Positions 9,002-21,396 of a stretch of DNA of 64,000 nucleotides are shown one piece after another. Under the pieces are notes generated by a model. The model was given only the letters and a program-made list of their open reading frames with translations, had not been told where the DNA came from and did no database searches. Numbering within the stretch: the stretch's first letter is position 1; each line of letters starts with the position of its first letter. This DNA is from Marthasterias glacialis (lineage: Eukaryota > Echinodermata > Asteroidea > Forcipulatida > Asteriidae): NCBI GenBank assembly GCA_911728455.2, contig OU452228.1, positions 6,138,001-6,202,000 of the forward strand, in the 5' to 3' direction. A program made the translations under genes and the position numbers.

Positions 9002-9976
9002 TTGTTTTCACTTTGATACAGCTTCGTGTACAAAAGTGCCATTAGACAGGCGTTTGAAACGCATTCGGAGCAGCCCCGCTCCCTGGTGGTTTCAAGGTGG
9101 AGGATGGCCCTGGCTGGCCGGGAAAACCAGATTTTCGGATGCAGGACTATGGCAGCTACCTGCAGGTATAAAAAAATTTCTCTCTAGCCCCATTATTTCT
9201 GGAGTTATTGGCCGTGGTGCTGCCAATTTCTTTTTTCGGTGTTTTTTTTTGCTGGCTTCGGTCCAGCACACACGTAGCGGCCTTGGCTATTGTTGACGTA
9301 CACACAGCATGGCCGTATGCACTGGACATCCTCGGGGTGTCCTCTCTCCGCGGTCCCTGGCATCCTCCCTGTTTATCCTGCAGCCCCAAGACCAGCATTT
9401 TCGGAAAGCCCATGAGCAGGGCTTTCCAACAGTGTTAGACTTGTCACTTTCCCACCATTACTTTGGGAGATAGAGCCGTTGCTAAGTATTGTTTTCACTC
9501 TGTTACAGCTTCGTGTACAAAAGTGCCATTAGACAGGCGTTTGAAGCGCATTCGGAGCAGTCCTGCTCCCTGGTGGTTTCAAAGTGGAAGATGGCCCTGG
9601 CTGGCCGGGAAAACCAAATTTTCGGATGCAGGACTATGGCAGCTACCTGCAGGTATAAAAAAATTCTCTCTAGCCTCAATATTTCTGGAGTTATTGGCCG
9701 TGGTGCTGCCGACTTCTTTTTTCGGCGTTTTTTTTTTTGCTGGCTTCGGTCCAGCACACACGTAGCGGCCTTGGCTATTGTTGACGTACACACAGCATGG
9801 CCGTATGCACTGGACATCCTCGGGGTGTCCTCTCTCCGCGGTCCCTGGCATCCTCCTTGTTTATCCTGCTGCCACAAGACCGGCATTTTCGGAAAGCCCA
9901 TGAGCAGGGCTTTCCAACAGTGTTAGACTTGTCACTTTCCCACCATTACTGTGGGAAATAGAGCCGTTGCTAAGTC
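9002..9976. repeat. Satellite units 19-20
   Basis: Anchors 9002 and 9489. Unit 19 has CACTTTGATACAG in the pyrimidine tract, an extra A in the run after TATA, and GGAGGATGG. Unit 20 has TTTCAAAGTGG, CCTCAATATT and CTGCCACAAG. Neither is part of a clear local higher-order repeat. Confidence 0.93.
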
Positions 9977-12900
9977 TTGTTTTCACTCTGTTACAGCTTC
10001 GTGTACAAAAGTGCCATTAGACAGGCGTTTGAAACGCGTTCGGAGCAGCCCCGCTCCCTGGTGGTTTCAAGGTGGAAGATGGCCCTGGCTGGCCGGGAAA
10101 ACCAGATTTTCGGATGCAGGACTATGGCAGCTATCTGCAGGTATAAACAATTTCTCTCTAGCCCCATTATTTCTTGAGTTATTGGCCATGGTGCTGCCGA
10201 CTTCTTTTTTCGGTGTTTTTTTTTGCTGGCTTCGGTCCAGCACACACGTAGCGGCCTTGGCTATTGTTGACGTACACACAGCATGGCCGTATGCACTGGA
10301 CATCCTCGGGGTGTCCTCTCTCCGCGGTCCCTGGCATCCTCCCTGTTTATCCTGCAGCCCCAAGACCGGCATTTTTGGAAAGCCCATGAGCAGGGCTTTC
10401 CAACAGTGTTAGACTTGTCACTTTCCCACCATTACTTTGGGAGATAGAGCCGTTGCTAAGTATTGTTTTCACTTTGTTACAGCTTCGTGTACAAAAGTGC
10501 CATTAGACAGGCGTTTGAAACGCGTTCGGAGCAGCCCCGCTCCCTGGTGGTTTCAAGGTGGAAGATGGCCCTGGCTGGCCGGGAAAACCAGATTTTCGGA
10601 TGCAGGACTATGGCAGCTACCTGCAGGTATAAACAATTTCTCTCTAGCCCCATTATTTCTGGAGTTATTGGCCGTGGTGCTGCCGACTTCTTTTTTCGGT
10701 GTTTTTTTTTGCTGGCTTCGGTCCAGCACACACGTAGCGGCCTTGGCTATTGTTGACGTACACACAGCATGGCCGTATGCACTGGACATCCTCGGGGTGT
10801 CCTCTCTCCGCGGTCCCTGGCATCCTCCTTGTTTATCCTGCTGCCCCAAGACCGGCATTTTCGGAAAGCCCATGAGCAGGGCTTTCCAACAGTGTTAGAC
10901 TTTTCACTTTCCCACCATTACTTGGGGAGATAGAGCCGTTGCTAAGTCTTGTTTTCACTCTGTTACAGCTTCGTGTACAAAAGTGCCATTAGACAGGCGT
11001 TTGAAACGCATTCGGAGCAGCCCCGCTCCCTGGTGGTTTCAAGGTGGAAGATGGCCCTGGCTGGCCGGGAAAACCAGATTTTCGGATGCAGGACTATGGC
11101 AGCTACCTGCAGGTATAAAAAATTTCTGTCTAGCCTCATTATTTCTGGAGTTATTGGCCGTGGTGCTGCCAATTTCTTTTTTCGGTGTTTTTTTTTTTGC
11201 TGGCTTCGGTCCATCACACACGTAGCGGCCTTGGCTATTGTTGACGTACACACAGCATGGCCGTATGCACTGGACATCCTCGGGGTGTCCTCTCTCCGCG
11301 GTCCCTGGCATCCTCCCTGTTTATCCTGCAGCCCCAAGACCGGCATTTTCGGAAAGCCCATGAGCAGGGCTTTCCAACAGTGTTAGACTTGTCACTTTCC
11401 CACCATTACTTTGGGAGATAGAGCCGTTGCTAAGTATTGTTTTCACTCTGTTACAGCTTCGTGTACAAAAGTGCCATTAGACAGGCGTTTGAAACGCATT
11501 CGGAGCAGTCCTGCTCCCTGGTGGTTTCAAGGTGGAAGATGGCCCTGGCTGGCCGGGAAAACCAAATTTTCGGATGCAGGACTATGGCAGCTACCTGCAG
11601 GTATAAAAAATTTCTCTCTAGCCTCATTATTTCTGGAGTTATTGGCGGTGGTGCTGCCAATTTCTTTTTTCGGCGTTTTTTTTTTTTGCTGGCTTCGGTC
11701 CAGCACACACGTAGCGGCCTTGGCTATTGTTGACGTACACACAGCATGGCCGTATGCACTGGACATCCTCGGGGTGTCCTCTCTCCGCGGTCCCTGGCAT
11801 CCTCCTTGTTTATCCTGCTGCCCCAAGACCGGCATTTTCGGAAAGCCCATGAGCAGGGCTTTCCAACAGTGTTAGACTTGTCACTTTCCCACCATTACGT
11901 GGGGAAATAGAGCCGTTGCTAAGTCTTGTTTTCACTCTGTTACAGCTTCGTGTACAAAAGTGCCATTAGACAGGCGTTTGAAACGCGTTCGGAGCAGCCC
12001 CGCTCCCTGGTGGTTTCAAGGTGGAAGATGGCCCTGGCTGGCCGGGAAAACCAGATTTTCGGATGCAGGACTATAGCAGCTATCTGCAGGTATAAACAAT
12101 TTCTCTCTAGCCCCATTATTTCTTGAGTTATTGGCCGTGGTGCTGCCGACTTCTTTTTTCGGTGTTTTTTTTTTGCTGGCTTCGGTCCAGCACACACGTA
12201 GCGGCCTTGGCTATTGTTGACGTACACACAGCATGGCCGTATGCACTGGACATCCTCGGGGTGTCCTCTCTCCGCGGTCCCTGGCATCCTCCTTGTTTAT
12301 CCTGCTGCCCCAAGACCGGCATTTTCGGAAAGCCCATGAGCAGGGCTTTCCAACAGTGTTAGACTTTTCACTTTCCCACCATTACTTGGGGAGATAGAGC
12401 CGTTGCTAAGTCTTGTTTTCACTCTGTTACAGCTTCGTGTACAAAAGTGCCATTAGACAGGCGTTTGAAACGCATTCGGAGCAGCCCCGCTCCCTGGTGG
12501 TTTCAAGGTGGAAGATGGCCCTGGCTGGCCGGGAAAACCAGATTTTCGGATGCAGGACTATGGCAGCTACCTGCAGGTATAAAAAATTTCTGTCTAACCC
12601 CATTATTTCTGGAGTTATTGGCCGTGGTGCTGCCAATTTCGTTTTTCGGTGTTTTTTTTTTGCTGGCTTCGGTCCAGCACACACGTAGCGGCCTTGGCTA
12701 TTGTTGACGTACACACAGCATGGCCGTATGCACTGGACATCCTCGGGGTGCCCTCTCTCCGCGGTCCCTGGCATCCTCCCTGTTTATCCTGCAGCCCCAA
12801 GACCGGCATTTTCGGAAAGCCCATGAGCAGGGCTTTCCAACAGTGTTAGACTTGTCACTTTCCCACCATTACTTTGGGAGATAGAGCCGTTGCTAAGTCT

Positions 12901-14360
12901 TGTTTTCACTCTGTTACAGCTTCGTGTACAAAAGTGCCATTAGACAGGCGTTTGAAACGCATTCGGAGCAGTCCTGCTCCCTGGTGGTTTCAAGGTGGAA
13001 GATGGCCCTGGCTGGCCGGGAAAACCAGATTTTCGGATGCAGGACTATGGCAGCTACCTGCAGGTATAAAAAATTTCTCTCTAGCCCCATTATTTCTGGA
13101 GTTATTGGCCGTGGTGCTGCCGACTTCTTTTTTCGGTGTTTTTTTTTTGCTGGCTTCGGTCCAGCACACACGTAGCGGCCTTGGCTATTGTTGACGTACA
13201 CACAGTATGGCCGTATGCACTGGACATCCTCGGGGTGTCCTCTCTCCGCGGTCCCTGGCATCCTCCTTGTTTATCCTGCTGCCCCAAGACCGGCATTTTC
13301 GAAAAGCCCATGAGCAGGGCTTTCCAACAGTGTTAGACTTTTTACTTTCCCACCATTACTTGGGGAGATAGAGCCGTTGCTAAGTCTTGTTTTCACTCTG
13401 TTACAGCTTCGTGTACAAAAGTGCCATTAGACAGGCGTTTGAAACGCATTCGGAGCAGCCCCGCTCCCTGGTGGTTTCAAGGTGGAAGATGGCCCTGGCT
13501 GGCCGGGAAAACCAAATTTTCGGATGCAGGACTATGGCAGCTACCTGCAGGTATAAAAAATTTCTCTCTAGCCCCATTATTTCTGGAGTTATTGGCCGTG
13601 GTGCTGCCAATTTCTTTTTTCGGTGTTTTTTTTTGCTGGCTTCGGTCCAGCACACACGTAGCGGCCTTGGCTATTGTTGACGTACACACAGCATGGCCGT
13701 ATGCACTGGACATCCTCGGGGTGTCCTCTCTCCGCGGTCCCTGGCATCCTCCCTGTTTATCCTGCAGCCCCAAGACCGGCATTTTCGGAAAGCCCATGAG
13801 CAGGGCTTTCCAACAGTGTTAGACTTGTCACTTTCCCACCATTACTTTGGGAGATAGAGCCGTTGCTAAGTCTTGTTTTCACTCTGTTACAGCTTCGTGT
13901 ACAAAAGTGCCATTAGACAGGCGTTTGAAGCGCATTCGGAGCAGTCCTGCTCCCTGGTGGTTTCAAGGTGGAAGATGGCCCTGGCTGGCCGGGAAAACCA
14001 AATTTTCGGATGCAGGACTATGGCAGCTACCTGCAGGTATAAAAAATTTCTCTCTAGCCTCATTATTTCTGGAGTTATTGGCCGTGGTGCTGCCGACTTC
14101 TTTTTTCGGCGTTTTTTTTTTTGCTGGCTTCGGTCCAGCACACACGTAGCGGCCTTGGCTATTGTTGACGTACACACAGCATGGCCGTATGCACTGGACA
14201 TCCTCGGGGTGTCCTCTCTCCGCGGTCCCTGGCATCCTCCTTGTTTATCCTGCTGCCCCTAGACCGGCATTTTCGGAAAGCCCATGAGCAGGGCTTTCCA
14301 ACAGTGTTAGACTTGTCACTTTCCCACCATTACGTGGGGAAATAGAGCCGTTGCTAAGTC
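9977..14360. repeat. Mixed three- and four-monomer repeats (units 21-29)
   Basis: Anchors 9977, 10463, 10949, 11437, 11926, 12413, 12900, 13387, 13873. Units 21 and 25 (1,949 bp apart) share ATCTGCAGG and TTCTTGAG. Units 22 and 25 share a right end with AGACTTTTCAC, and units 23 and 26 share TTTCTGTCTA, at about 1,463 bp. Unit 25 therefore looks like the front of a unit-21 type joined to the back of a unit-22 type. Unit 27 ends with the related AGACTTTTTAC. Confidence 0.88.
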
Positions 14361-15333
14361 TTGTTTTCACTCTGCTACAGCTTCGTGTACAAAAGTGCCA
14401 TTAGACAGGCGTTTGAAACGCATTCGGAGCAGCCCCGCTCCCTGGTGGTTTCAAGGTGGAAGATGGCCCTGGCTGGCCGGGAAAACCAGATTTTCGGATG
14501 CAGGACTATGGCAGCTACCTGCAGGTATAAACAATTTCTCTCTAGCTCCATTATTTCTGGAGTTATTGGCCGTGGTGCTGCCGACTTCTTTTTTCGGTGT
14601 TTTTTTTTTCTGGCTTCGGTCAATCACACACGTAGCGGCCTTGGCTATTGTTGACGTACACAGAGCATGGCCGTATGCACTGGGCATCCTCGGGGTGTCC
14701 TCTCTCCGCGGTCCCTGGCATCCTCCCTGTTTATTCTGCAGCCCCAAGACCGGCATTTTTGGAAAGCCCATGAGCAGGGCTTTCCAACAGTGTTAGACTT
14801 GTCACTTTCCCACCATTACTTTGGGAGATAGAGCCGTTGCTAAGTATTGTTTTCACTCTGTTACAGCTTCGTGTACAAAAGTGCCATTAGACAGGCGTTT
14901 GAAACGCGTTCGGAGCAGCCCCGCTCCCTGGTGGTTTCAAGGTGGAAGATGGCCCTGGCTGGCCGGGAAAACCAGATTTTCGGATGCAGGACTATGGCAG
15001 CTATCTGCAGGTATAAAAAATTTCTCTCTAGCCCCATTATTTCTGGAGTTATTGGCCGTGGTGCTGCCGACTTCTTTTTTCGGTGTTTTTTTTTTGCTGG
15101 CTTCGGTCCAGCACACACGTAGCGGCCTTGGCTATTGTTGACGTACACAGAGCATGGCCGTATGCACTGGACATCCTCGGGGTGTCCTCTCTCCGCGGTC
15201 CCTGGCATCCTCCTTGTTTACTCTGCTGCCCCAAGACCGGCATTTGCGGAAAGCCCATGAGCAGCGCTTTCCAACAGTGTTAGACTTGTCACTTTCCCAC
15301 CATTACTTGGGGAGATAGAGCCGTTGCTAAGTC
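14361..15333. repeat. Satellite units 30-31
   Basis: Anchors 14361 and 14847. Both share ACACAGAGCATGG in place of ACACACAGCATGG. Unit 30 has CACTCTGCTACAG and a T-run that ends in CTGG without the usual G (TTTTCTGG), a feature shared with unit 33. Confidence 0.93.
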
Positions 15334-15640
15334 TTGTTTTCACTCTATTACAGCTTCGTGTACAAAAGTGCCATTAGACAGGCGTTTGAAGCGCATTCGG
15401 AGCAGTCCTGCTCCCTGGTGGTTTCAAGGTGGAAGATGGCCCTGGCTGGCCGGGAAAACCAAATTTTCGGATGCAGGACTATGGCAGCTACCTGCAGGTA
15501 TAAAAAATTTCTCTCTAGCCTCATTATTTCTGGAGTTATTGGCCGTGGTGCTGCCGACTTCTTTTTTCGGCGTTTTTTTTTTGCTGGCTTCGGTCCAGCA
15601 CACACGTAGCGGCCTTGGCTGTTGTTGACGTACACACAGC

Positions 15641-15858
15641 ATGGCCGTATGCACTGGACATCCTCGGGGTGTCCTCTCTCCGCGGTCCCTGGCATCCTCC
15701 TTGTTTATCCTGCTGCCCCAAGACCGGCATTTTTGGAAAGCCCATGAGCATGGCCGAATGCACTGGATATCCTCGGGGTGTCCTCTCTCCGCGGTCCCTG
15801 GCATCCTCCTTGTTTATCCTGCTGCCCCAAGACCGGCATTTTCGGAAAGCCCATGAGC
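15641..15858. repeat. 109-bp partial duplication in unit 32
   Basis: Bases 15641-15749 and 15750-15858 are tandem copies of the stretch from ATGGCCG to CCCATGAGC. The second copy has GAATGC and GGATATCC, a pair of changes otherwise seen together in unit 39, so the two halves come from different monomer types. The junction CATGAGCATGG lies in the hairpin loop and uses the shared AGCA of ACACAGCATGG and ATGAGCAGGG. Confidence 0.9.
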
Positions 15859-16722
15859 CGGGCTTTCCAACAGTGTTAGACTTGTCACTTTCCCACCATT
15901 ACTTGGGGAGATAGAGCCGTTGCTAAGTCTTGTTTTCACTCTGTTACAGCTTCGTGTACAAAAGTGCCATTAGACAGGCGTTTGAAACGCATTCGGAGCA
16001 GCCCCGCTCCCTGGTGGTTTCAAGGTGGAAGATGGCCCTGGCTGGCCGGGAAAACCAGATTTTCGGATGCAGGACTATGGCAGCTACCTGCAGGTATAAA
16101 CAATTTCTCTCTAGCTCCATTATTTCTGGAGTTATTGGCCGTGGTGCTGCCGACTTCTTTTTTCGGTGTTTTTTTTTCTGGCTTCGGTCCATCACACACG
16201 TAGCGGCCTTGGCTATTGTTGACGTACACACAGCATGGCCGTATGCACTGGACATCCTCGGGGTGTCCTCTCTCCGCGGTCCCTGGCATCCTCCCTGTTT
16301 ATCCTGCAGCCCCAAGACCGGCATTTTCGGAAAGCCCATGAGCAGGGCTTTCCAACAGTGTTAGACTTGTCACTTTCCCACCATTACTTGGGGAGATAGA
16401 GCCGTTGCTAAGTCTTGTTTTCACTCTGTTACAGCTTCGTGTACAAAAGTGCCATTAGACAGGCGTTTGAAGCGCATTCGGAGCAGTCCTGCTCCCTGGT
16501 GGTTTCAAGGTGGAAGATGGCCCTGGCTGGCCGGGAAAACCAAATTTTCGGATGCAGGACTATGGCAGCTACCTGCAGGTATAAAAAATTTCTCTCTAGC
16601 CTCATTATTTCTGGAGTTATTGGCCGTGGTGCTGCCGACTTCTTTTTTCGGCGTTTTTTTTTTTGCTGGCTTCGGTCCAGCACACACGTAGCGGCCTTGG
16701 CTGTTGTTGACGTACACACAGC

Positions 16723-16940
16723 ATGGCCGTATGCACTGGACATCCTCGGGGTGTCCTCTCTCCGCGGTCCCTGGCATCCTCCTTGTTTATCCTGCTGCCC
16801 CAAGACCGGCATTTTTGGAAAGCCCATGAGCATGGCCGAATGCACTGGATATCCTCGGGGTGTCCTCTCTCCGCGGTCCCTGGCATCCTCCTTGTTTATC
16901 CTGCTGCCCCAAGACCGGCATTTTCGGAAAGCCCATGAGC
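16723..16940. repeat. 109-bp partial duplication in unit 34
   Basis: Bases 16723-16831 and 16832-16940 repeat the same 109-bp stretch with the same junction and the same GAATGC/GGATATCC second half as in unit 32, 1,082 bp to the left. A single event followed by copying of the unit is the simplest reading. Confidence 0.9.
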
Positions 16941-17011
16941 AGGGCTTTCCAACAGTGTTAGAATTGTCACTTTCCCACCATTACTTGGGGAGATAGAGCC
17001 GTTGCTAAGTC

Positions 17012-17987
17012 TTGTTTTCACTCTCTTACAGCTTCGTGTACAAAAGTGCCATTAGACAGGCGTTTGAAACGCATTCGGAGCAGCCCCGCTCCCTGGTGGT
17101 TTCAAGGTGGAAGATGGCCCTGGCTGGCCGGGAAAACCACATTTTCGGATGCAGGACTATGGCAGCTACCTGCAGGTATAAAAAATTTCTCTCTAGCCCC
17201 ATTATTTCTGGAGTTATTGGCCGTGGTGCTGCCAATTTCTTTTTTCGGTGTTTTTTTTTTTGCTGGCTTCGGTCCAGCACACACGTAGCGGCCTTGGCTA
17301 TTGTTGACGTACACACAGCATGGCCGTATGCACTGGACATCCTCGGGGTGTCCTCTCTCCACGGTCCCTGGCATCCTCCCTGTTTATCCTGCAGCCCCAA
17401 GACCGGCATTTTCGGAAAGCCCATGAGCAGGGCTTTCCAACAGTGTTAGACTTGTCACTTTCCCACCATTACTTGGGGAGATAGAGCCGTTGCTAAGTCT
17501 TGTTTTCACTCTGTTACAGCTTCGTGTACAAAAGTGCCATTAGACAGGGGTTTGAAGCGCATTCGGAGCAGTCCTGCTCCCTGGTGGTTTCAAGGTGGAA
17601 GATGGCCCTGGCTGGCCGGGAAAAACAGATTTGTGGATGCAGGACTATGGCAGCTACCTGCAGGTATAAAAAATTTCTCTCTAGCCTCATTATTTCTGGA
17701 GTTATTGGCCGTGGTGCTGCCGACTTCTTTTTTCGGCGTTTTTTTTTTTGCTGGCTTCGGTCCAGCACACACGTAGCGGCCTTGGCTGTTGTTGACGTAC
17801 ACACAGCATGGCCGTATGCACTGGACATCCTCGGGGTGTCCTCTCTCCGCGGTCCCTGGCATCCTCCCTGTTTATCCTGCTGCCCCAAGACCGGCATTTT
17901 CGGAAAGCCCATGAGCAGGGCTTTCCAACAGTGTTAGACTTGTCACTTTCCCACCATTACTTGGGGAAATAGAGCCGTTGCTAAGTC
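17012..17987. repeat. Satellite units 35-36
   Basis: Anchors 17012 and 17500. Unit 35 carries CTCTCTTACAG, CCACATTTTCGG and CTCCACGGTC together, a combination found again only in unit 56 (27248). Unit 36 has CAGGGGTTTGAAG and AGATTTGTGGATG. Confidence 0.93.
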
Positions 17988-19447
17988 TTGCTTTCACTCT
18001 GTTACAGCTTCGTGTACAAAAGTGCCATTAGACAGGCGTTTGAAACGCATTCGGAGCAGCCCCGCTCCCTGGTTGTTTCAAGGTGGAAGATGGCCCTGGC
18101 TGGCCGGGAAAACCAAATTTTCGGATGCAGGACTATGGCAGCTACCTGCAGGTATAAAAAATTTCTCTCTAGCTCCATTATTTCTGGAGTTATTGGCCGT
18201 GGTGCTGCCGACTTCTTTTTTCGGTGTTTTTTTTTTTGCTGGCTTCGGTCCATCACACACGTAGCGGCCTTGGCTATTGTTGACGTACACACAGCATGGC
18301 CGTATGCACTGGGCATCCTCGGGGTGTCCTCTCTCCGCGGTCCCTGGCATCCTCCCTGTTTATCCTGCAGCCCCAAGACCGGCATTTTTGGAAAGCCCAT
18401 GAGCAGGGCTTTCCAACAGTGTTAGACTTGTCACTTTTCCACCATTACTTTGGGAGATAGAGCCGTTGCTAAGTATTGTTTTCACTCTGTTACAGCTTCG
18501 TGTACAAAAGTGCCATTAGACAGGCGTTTGAAACGCGTTCGGAGCAGCCCCGCTCCCTGGTGGTTTCAAGTTGGAAGATGGCCCTGGCTGGCCAGGAAAA
18601 CCAAATTTTCCGATGCAGGACTATGGCAGCTACCTGCAGGTATAAACAATTTCTCTCTAGCCCAATTATTTCTGGAGTTATTGGCCGTGGTGCTGCCGAC
18701 TTCTTTTTTCGGTGTTTTTTTTTGCTGGCTTCGGTCCAGCACACACGTAGCGGCCTTGGCTATTGTTGACGTACACTCAGCATGGCCGTATGCACTGCGC
18801 ATCCTCGGGGTGTCCTCTCTCCGCGGTCCCTGGCATCCTCCTTGTTTATCCTGCAGCCCCAAGACCGGCATTTTCGGAAAGCCCATGAGCAGGGCTTTCC
18901 AACAGTTTTAGACTTGTCACTTTCCCACCATTACTTTGGGAGATAGAGCCGTTGTTAAGTCTTGTTTTCACTCTGTTACAGCTTCGTGTACAAAAGTGCC
19001 ATTAGACAGGCGTTTGAAGCGCATTCGGAGCAGCCCCGCTCCCTGGTGGTTTCAAGGTGGGAGATGGCCCTGGCTGGCCGGGAAAACCAGATTTTCGGAT
19101 GCAGGACTATGGCAGCTACCTGCAGGTATAAACAATTTCTCTCTAGCCCCATTATTTCTGGAGTTATTGGCCGTGGTGCTGCCGACTTCTTTTTTCGGTG
19201 TTTTTTTTTGCTGGCTTCGGTCCAGCACACACGTAGCGGCCTTGGCTATTGTTGACGTACACACAGCATGGCCGAATGCACTGGATATCCTCGGGGTGTC
19301 CTCTCTCCGCGGTCCCTGGCATCCTCCTTGTTTATCCTGCTGCCCCAAGACCGGCATTTTCGGAAAGCCCATGAGCAGGGCTTTCCAACAGTGTTAGACT
19401 TGTCACTTTCCCACCATTACTTGGGGAGATAGAGCCGTTGCTAAGTC
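17988..19447. repeat. Units 37-39, distant relatives of units 3-5
   Basis: Anchors 17988, 18476, 18962. Unit 38 matches unit 4 (AGCCCAATTATT, CACTCAGC, CTGCGCATCC) apart from ACAGTTTTAG at its end. Unit 39 shares GTTGTTAAG and GGATATCC with unit 5. The offset is 16,775 bp for both, with many unrelated units between. Unit 37 begins CTTGCTTTCACTC and is less like unit 3. Confidence 0.88.
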
Positions 19448-21396
19448 TTGTTTTCACTCTGTTACAGCTTCGTGTACAAAAGTGCCATTAGACAGGCGTT
19501 TGAAACGCATTCGGAGCAGCCCCGCTCCCTGGTGGTTTCAAGGTGGAAGATGGCCCTGGCTGGCCGGGAAAACCAAATTTTCGGATGCAGGACTATGGCA
19601 GCTACCTGCAGGTATAAAAAATTTCTCTCTAGCCCCATTATTTCTGGAGTTATTGGCCGTGGTGCTGCCAATTTCTTTTTTCGGTGTTTTTTTTTTTGCT
19701 GGCTTCGGTCCAGCACACACGTAGCGGCCTTGGCTATTGTTGACGTACACACAGCATGGCCGTATGCACTGGACATCCTCGGGGTGTCCTCTGTCCGCGG
19801 TCCCTGGCATCCTCCCTGTTTATCCTGCAGCCCCAAGACCGGCATTTTCGGAAAGCCCATGAACAGGGCTTTCCAACAGTGTTAGACTTGTCACTTTCCC
19901 ACCATTACTTTGGGAGATAGAGCCGTTGCTAAGTATTGTTTTCACTCTGTTACAGCTTCGTGTACAAAAGTGCCATTAGACAGGCGTTTGAAACGCGTTC
20001 GGAGCAGCCCCGCTCCCTGGTGGTTTCAAGGTGGAAGATGGCCCTGGCTGGCCGGGAAAACCAGATTTTCGGATGCAGGACTATGGCAGCTATCTGCAGG
20101 TATAAACAATTTCTCTCTAGCCCCATTATTTCTGGAGTTATTGGCCGTGGTGCTGCCGACTTCTTTTTTCGGCGTTTTTTTTTTGCTGGCTTCGGTCCAG
20201 CACACACGTAGCGGCCTTGGCTATTGTTGACGTACACACAGCATGGCCGTATGCACTGGACATCCTCGGGGTCTCCTCTCTCCACGGTCCCTGGCATCCT
20301 CCCTGTTTATCCTGCAGCCCCAAGACCGGCATTTTCGGAAAGCCCATGAGCAGGGCTTTCCAACAGTTTTAGACTTGTCACTTTCCCACCATTACTTGGG
20401 GAGATAGAGCCGTTGCTAAGTCTTGTTTTCACTCTGTTACAGCTTCGTGTACAAAAGTGCCATTAGACAGGCGTTTGAAACGCATTCGGAGCAGCCCCGC
20501 TCCCTGGTGGTTTCAAGGTGGAAGATGGCCCTGGCTGGCCGGGAAAACCAGATTTTCGGATGCAGGACTATGGCAGCTACCTGCAGGTATAAAAAATGTC
20601 TCTCTAGCCCCATTATTTCTGGAGTTATTGGCCGTGGTGCTGCCAATTTCTTTTTTCGGTGTTTTTTTTTTGCTGGCTTCGGTCCAGCACACACGTAGCG
20701 GCCTTGGCTATTGTTGACGTACACACAGCATGGCCGTATGCACTGGACATCCTCGGGGTGTCCTCTGTCCGCGGTCCCTGGCATCCTCCCTGTTTATCCT
20801 GCAGCCCCAAGACCGGCATTTTCGGAAAGCCCATGAACAGGGCTTTCCAACAGTGTTAGACTTGTCACTTTCCCACCATTACTCTGGGAGATAGAGCCGT
20901 TGCTAAGTATTGTTTTCACTCTGTTACAGCTTCGTGTACAAAAGTGCCATTAGACAGGCGTTTGAAGCGCATTCGGAGCAGTCCTGCTCCCTGGTGGTTT
21001 CAAGGTGGAAGATGGCCCTGGCTGGCCGGGAAAACCAAATTTTCGGATGCAGGACTATGGCAGCTACCTGCAGGTATAAAAAATTTCTCTCTAGCCTCAT
21101 TATTTCTGGAGTTATTGGCCGTGGTGCTGCCGACTTCTTTTTTCGGCGTTTTTTTTTTGCTGGCTTCGGTCCAGCACACACGTAGCGGCCTTGGCTATTG
21201 TTGACGTACACACAGCATGGCCGTATGCACTGGACATCCTCGGGGTGTCCTCTCTCCGCGGTCCCTGGCATCCTCCCTGTTTATCCTGCAGCCCCAAGAC
21301 CGGCATTTTCGGAAAGCCCATGAGCAGGGCTTTCCAACAGTTTTAGACTTGTCACTTTCCCACCATTACTTTGGGAGATAGAGCCGTTGCTAAGTC
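19448..21396. repeat. Two-monomer repeat (units 40-43)
   Basis: Anchors 19448, 19936, 20423, 20910. Units 40 and 42 (975 bp apart) share CTCTGTCCGCGG and ATGAACAGG. Units 41 and 43 both end with ACAGTTTTAG, but their left halves differ (41 has AACGCGTTCGG, 43 has AAGCGCATTCGG with AGTCCT), so they are mosaic. Confidence 0.87.

Larger units (their letters stand above)
15334..17011. repeat. Long units 32 and 34 with normal unit 33
   Basis: Anchors 15334, 15930, 16415. Units 32 and 34 are 596 and 597 bp because each has a 109-bp partial duplication. Both carry GGCTGTTGTTGACG, also seen in unit 36 (17500), so every second unit here has this marker. That fits a two-monomer step in the history of the block. 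Confidence 0.93.

Noticed and set aside
15334-17011. Distinct longer satellite family of about 596 bp
   Set aside because: The extra length is exactly a 109-bp internal duplication of normal monomer sequence in units 32 and 34.
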